Assembly: GCA_020625635.1 (NCBI GenBank)
Contig: JAHLBL010000088.1
Coordinates: 1-6,749, forward strand
Source: a bacterium
Lineage (GTDB): Bacteria; Bacillota; Clostridia; Oscillospirales; Acutalibacteraceae
Reading direction: 5' to 3'
Length of the DNA: 6,749 nt
The first letter of the stretch is position 1. The number at the start of each line of letters is the position of its first letter. This document shows positions 5,313-6,749 of the stretch, in pieces. The notes under the pieces were generated by a model. That model made no database searches and was not told the origin of the DNA. It worked only from the letters and a program-made list of their open reading frames with translations. Made by a program: the position numbers and the translations under genes.

Positions 5313-6749
5313 TCAGAAAACTCCCCTTTGATACAATCCGTGCGTCTTTTCCTTGGAATTTAGGCATAATCGGAGGAAATCGCTTATCTTTTCCACGTTT
5401 TCCACAGAGTTTTCCACAGAGAAACGGAAAACCTCAAAGTCGAGTGAGGCGTTTTCAGAACCGCCCTCGGGTTCGACGACGGGGGAGGTGTTGAGTATCT
5501 CTACCGCGTTTTTGTCACAATAGAAAATGAAAGTTTTGCCGAGCCTGTCCGTCATTTTTGAACGTCCGCCGCAGGTTTTGCAGCTGATTCCTGCGCTTTT
5601 GTTGGGACAGTTGCGCGTGAGCATAACGGGCAGATAGCCGTAGGTGATGATTCCGCGGGGGATATCGGCTCCGAGCAGCCTGATCTGGGAGAGCTTCAGC
5701 TCGAAGCTCAGTTCGGTATCCTCAAATCCATACTCCTGTGCCCAGAGAAGGTCGAGGGTGTTAGTGAAATTCAGTCCGAATCCGCCGTGAATCCGCATAC
5801 CGAGTTCCTTTGCGATGTAAACAGCCGCGAGGTTATTGCACAGAACGTCTGTTATTCCGAGCTCCGAAAGGCTTTTCAGCCTTTCCTTCACCTTTTCCTC
5901 GCGCGAAAACAGCGAGCGCGGGATCTCGATACCGACGGAAAAGCCCTCGTCGATAAGTCGGTCTATCTCCCGTGAGTCACTGTCGAAGGGAACAAAGCAC
6001 AGGTCGAGCTCCTTGAAGCCCGAGCCGGGTTTAGTCGAAGTAAAACGCCCGTATCGGAGCTTGCGCGCGGCTTTATGCGGCTTCGGTTTTTCTATGATAA
6101 TGTCGTTGATTTTGTAGTTGTGTACAATCTCTCTGCGCCGTGACAGCGAGTCGAGCGCGTCTCTGCGCAGTCGGTTGAGCGCCGAGACAGGGAGACTGAG
6201 CTTGTCGTCAAGCGTTACGTCGACGCTATCTATATTATAGGGAGTTCCGCCTGTTTTAGTCAGCTGGGCGATGCATTTTTCGCGGTCAAGCGCTCTGTTC
6301 AGCGCGGGCTCACAGATTTCCTCGCTTTCGGCTGTGGCGGTATGTACGCCGTCGCTGACGGTAAACGACGCGGCTTTGCCGATTTCAGCCGAAAAGCTCG
6401 CCGTAAGCTTTACGCGTTTAGGCTCGTCCTTATACGCCGCGCGGATCTCCGCGAGGAGCCTGGGCGTTGCGGAGACGACGTCCTCCTTCTTTCGGTAACC
6501 GAACATCTCGTACCCGCGTTTTGATTTGTAGTAGCCGTCGGTGAAGCCCGTACGCGAGAACACGCCGTCGAGGCGCTTTCGCGTTTCGTCGCTTATTACG
6601 CCAAGGTCGCGGCTTTCAACACACGCCGCGGTGGCGGCGGCGACGTATTCGGGGCGCTTCAGTCTGCCCTCGATCTTTGCCGAGCATACTCCGATCGACT
6701 CGAGGTCGCGGATATGATCTATGATGCTGTTGTCCTTCAGGCTGAGGGC
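5313..6749 (-). CDS. U32-family protein, RlhA-like with DUF3656 region (5'-truncated by window edge)
   Basis: Only the last 478 residues are in the window; the reading frame is open to the right edge, so the N-terminal part with the usual U32 signature is missing. The visible part starts with the end of a U32 barrel (LSLKD near 2-6, AKIEGRLKRPEYV at 24-36, then FSRTGFTDGYY at 64-74). A DUF3656-like linker follows at about 80-205, then a second U32-type barrel half (about 230-430) with GYLPVMLTRNCP and a C-C-x2-C arrangement (Cys381, Cys390, Cys393, and Cys411 further on). In this family such cysteines hold a [4Fe-4S] cluster. E. coli RlhA, of the same architecture, makes 5-hydroxycytidine in 23S rRNA, so an RNA-hydroxylation role is more likely than proteolysis; older annotation calls these collagenase-like peptidases. 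A GTG at 6563-6561 is internal, not a start. The tail carries a SVENSVEN repeat. No neighbour here explains its role. Confidence 0.88.
   Translation of the reverse strand, partial: ALSLKDNSIIDHIRDLESIGVCSAKIEGRLKRPEYVAAATAACVESRDLGVISDETRKRLDGVFSRTGFTDGYYKSKRGYEMFGYRKKEDVVSATPRLLAEIRAAYKDEPKRVKLTASFSAEIGKAASFTVSDGVHTATAESEEICEPALNRALDREKCIAQLTKTGGTPYNIDSVDVTLDDKLSLPVSALNRLRRDALDSLSRRREIVHNYKINDIIIEKPKPHKAARKLRYGRFTSTKPGSGFKELDLCFVPFDSDSREIDRLIDEGFSVGIEIPRSLFSREEKVKERLKSLSELGITDVLCNNLAAVYIAKELGMRIHGGFGLNFTNTLDLLWAQEYGFEDTELSFELKLSQIRLLGADIPRGIITYGYLPVMLTRNCPNKSAGISCKTCGGRSKMTDRLGKTFIFYCDKNAVEILNTSPVVEPEGGSENASLDFEVFRFSVENSVENVEKISDFLRLCLNSKEKTHGLYQRGVF
5389..5421 (+). repeat. Tandem TTTTCCACA repeats (DnaA-box-like) inside the end of the U32 gene
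   Basis: On the plus strand TTTTCCACG (5389-5397) is followed by two identical 12-base units TTTTCCACAGAG (5398-5409 and 5410-5421). The 9-mers at 5398-5406 and 5410-5418 fit the DnaA-box pattern TTWTNCACA exactly. The first differs at its last base. On the coding strand the same bases encode SVENSVENVEK, so a simple codon-level duplication explains them equally well. Confidence 0.45.

Noticed and set aside
5313..6563. Treating the U32 gene as a complete 416-residue protein starting at GTG 6563
   Set aside because: The frame stays open to the window edge and the 62 residues upstream carry conserved U32 sequence (AKIEGRLKRPEYV), so the GTG is an internal valine.
1..6749. A hidden novel system (toxin-antitoxin, phage defence, CRISPR or mobile element)
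   Set aside because: Nearly all bases are taken up by six well-known genes on one strand; no terminal inverted repeats, transposase, repeat-spacer array or foreign-looking composition was seen, and the two spacers are under 200 bases each.

Overview
The window reads as ordinary chromosomal DNA from a low-to-mid GC Gram-positive bacterium of the class Clostridia, probably near the Oscillospiraceae/Ruminococcaceae. This is an inference from protein style (clostridial MreC/MreD/PBP2 sequences and a U32 protein with a DUF3656 region), from strong AAGGAG-type ribosome binding sites, and from the gene order. All six recognisable genes lie on the minus strand, so in transcription order the window runs from its right end to its left end.

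Right part (about 6749-5313): the C-terminal 478 residues of a U32-family protein of the RlhA-like, DUF3656-containing type; its N-terminus lies beyond the window. A 154-base AT-rich spacer follows (5312-5159), with a possible 3'-end hairpin, a weak candidate promoter and two near-identical 16-base repeats in the dut leader. Then comes a complete dUTPase gene (dut, 5158-4718). The next spacer (4717-4537) holds a nested dyad and a very good sigma-A promoter (TTGATT, 17 bases, TATAAT).

Left part (4536-48): the cell-elongation cluster mreB-mreC-mreD-mrdA, closely packed and most simply read as one operon driven by the promoter at 4585-4613. MreB is the actin-like filament, MreC and MreD are its membrane partners, and MrdA (PBP2, class B) is the transpeptidase of the same elongasome (Rod complex). 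mreC and mreD overlap by one base, and mreD and mrdA are 30 bases apart with a near-perfect Shine-Dalgarno. A perfect 13-bp hairpin right after mrdA closes the cluster.

I found no mobile element, CRISPR array, tRNA or rRNA, and no convincing undescribed system. The points worth a second look are small: the corrected mrdA start, tandem DnaA-box-like 9-mers inside the end of the U32 gene, the repeated leader of dut, and unexplained dyads in the two spacers.
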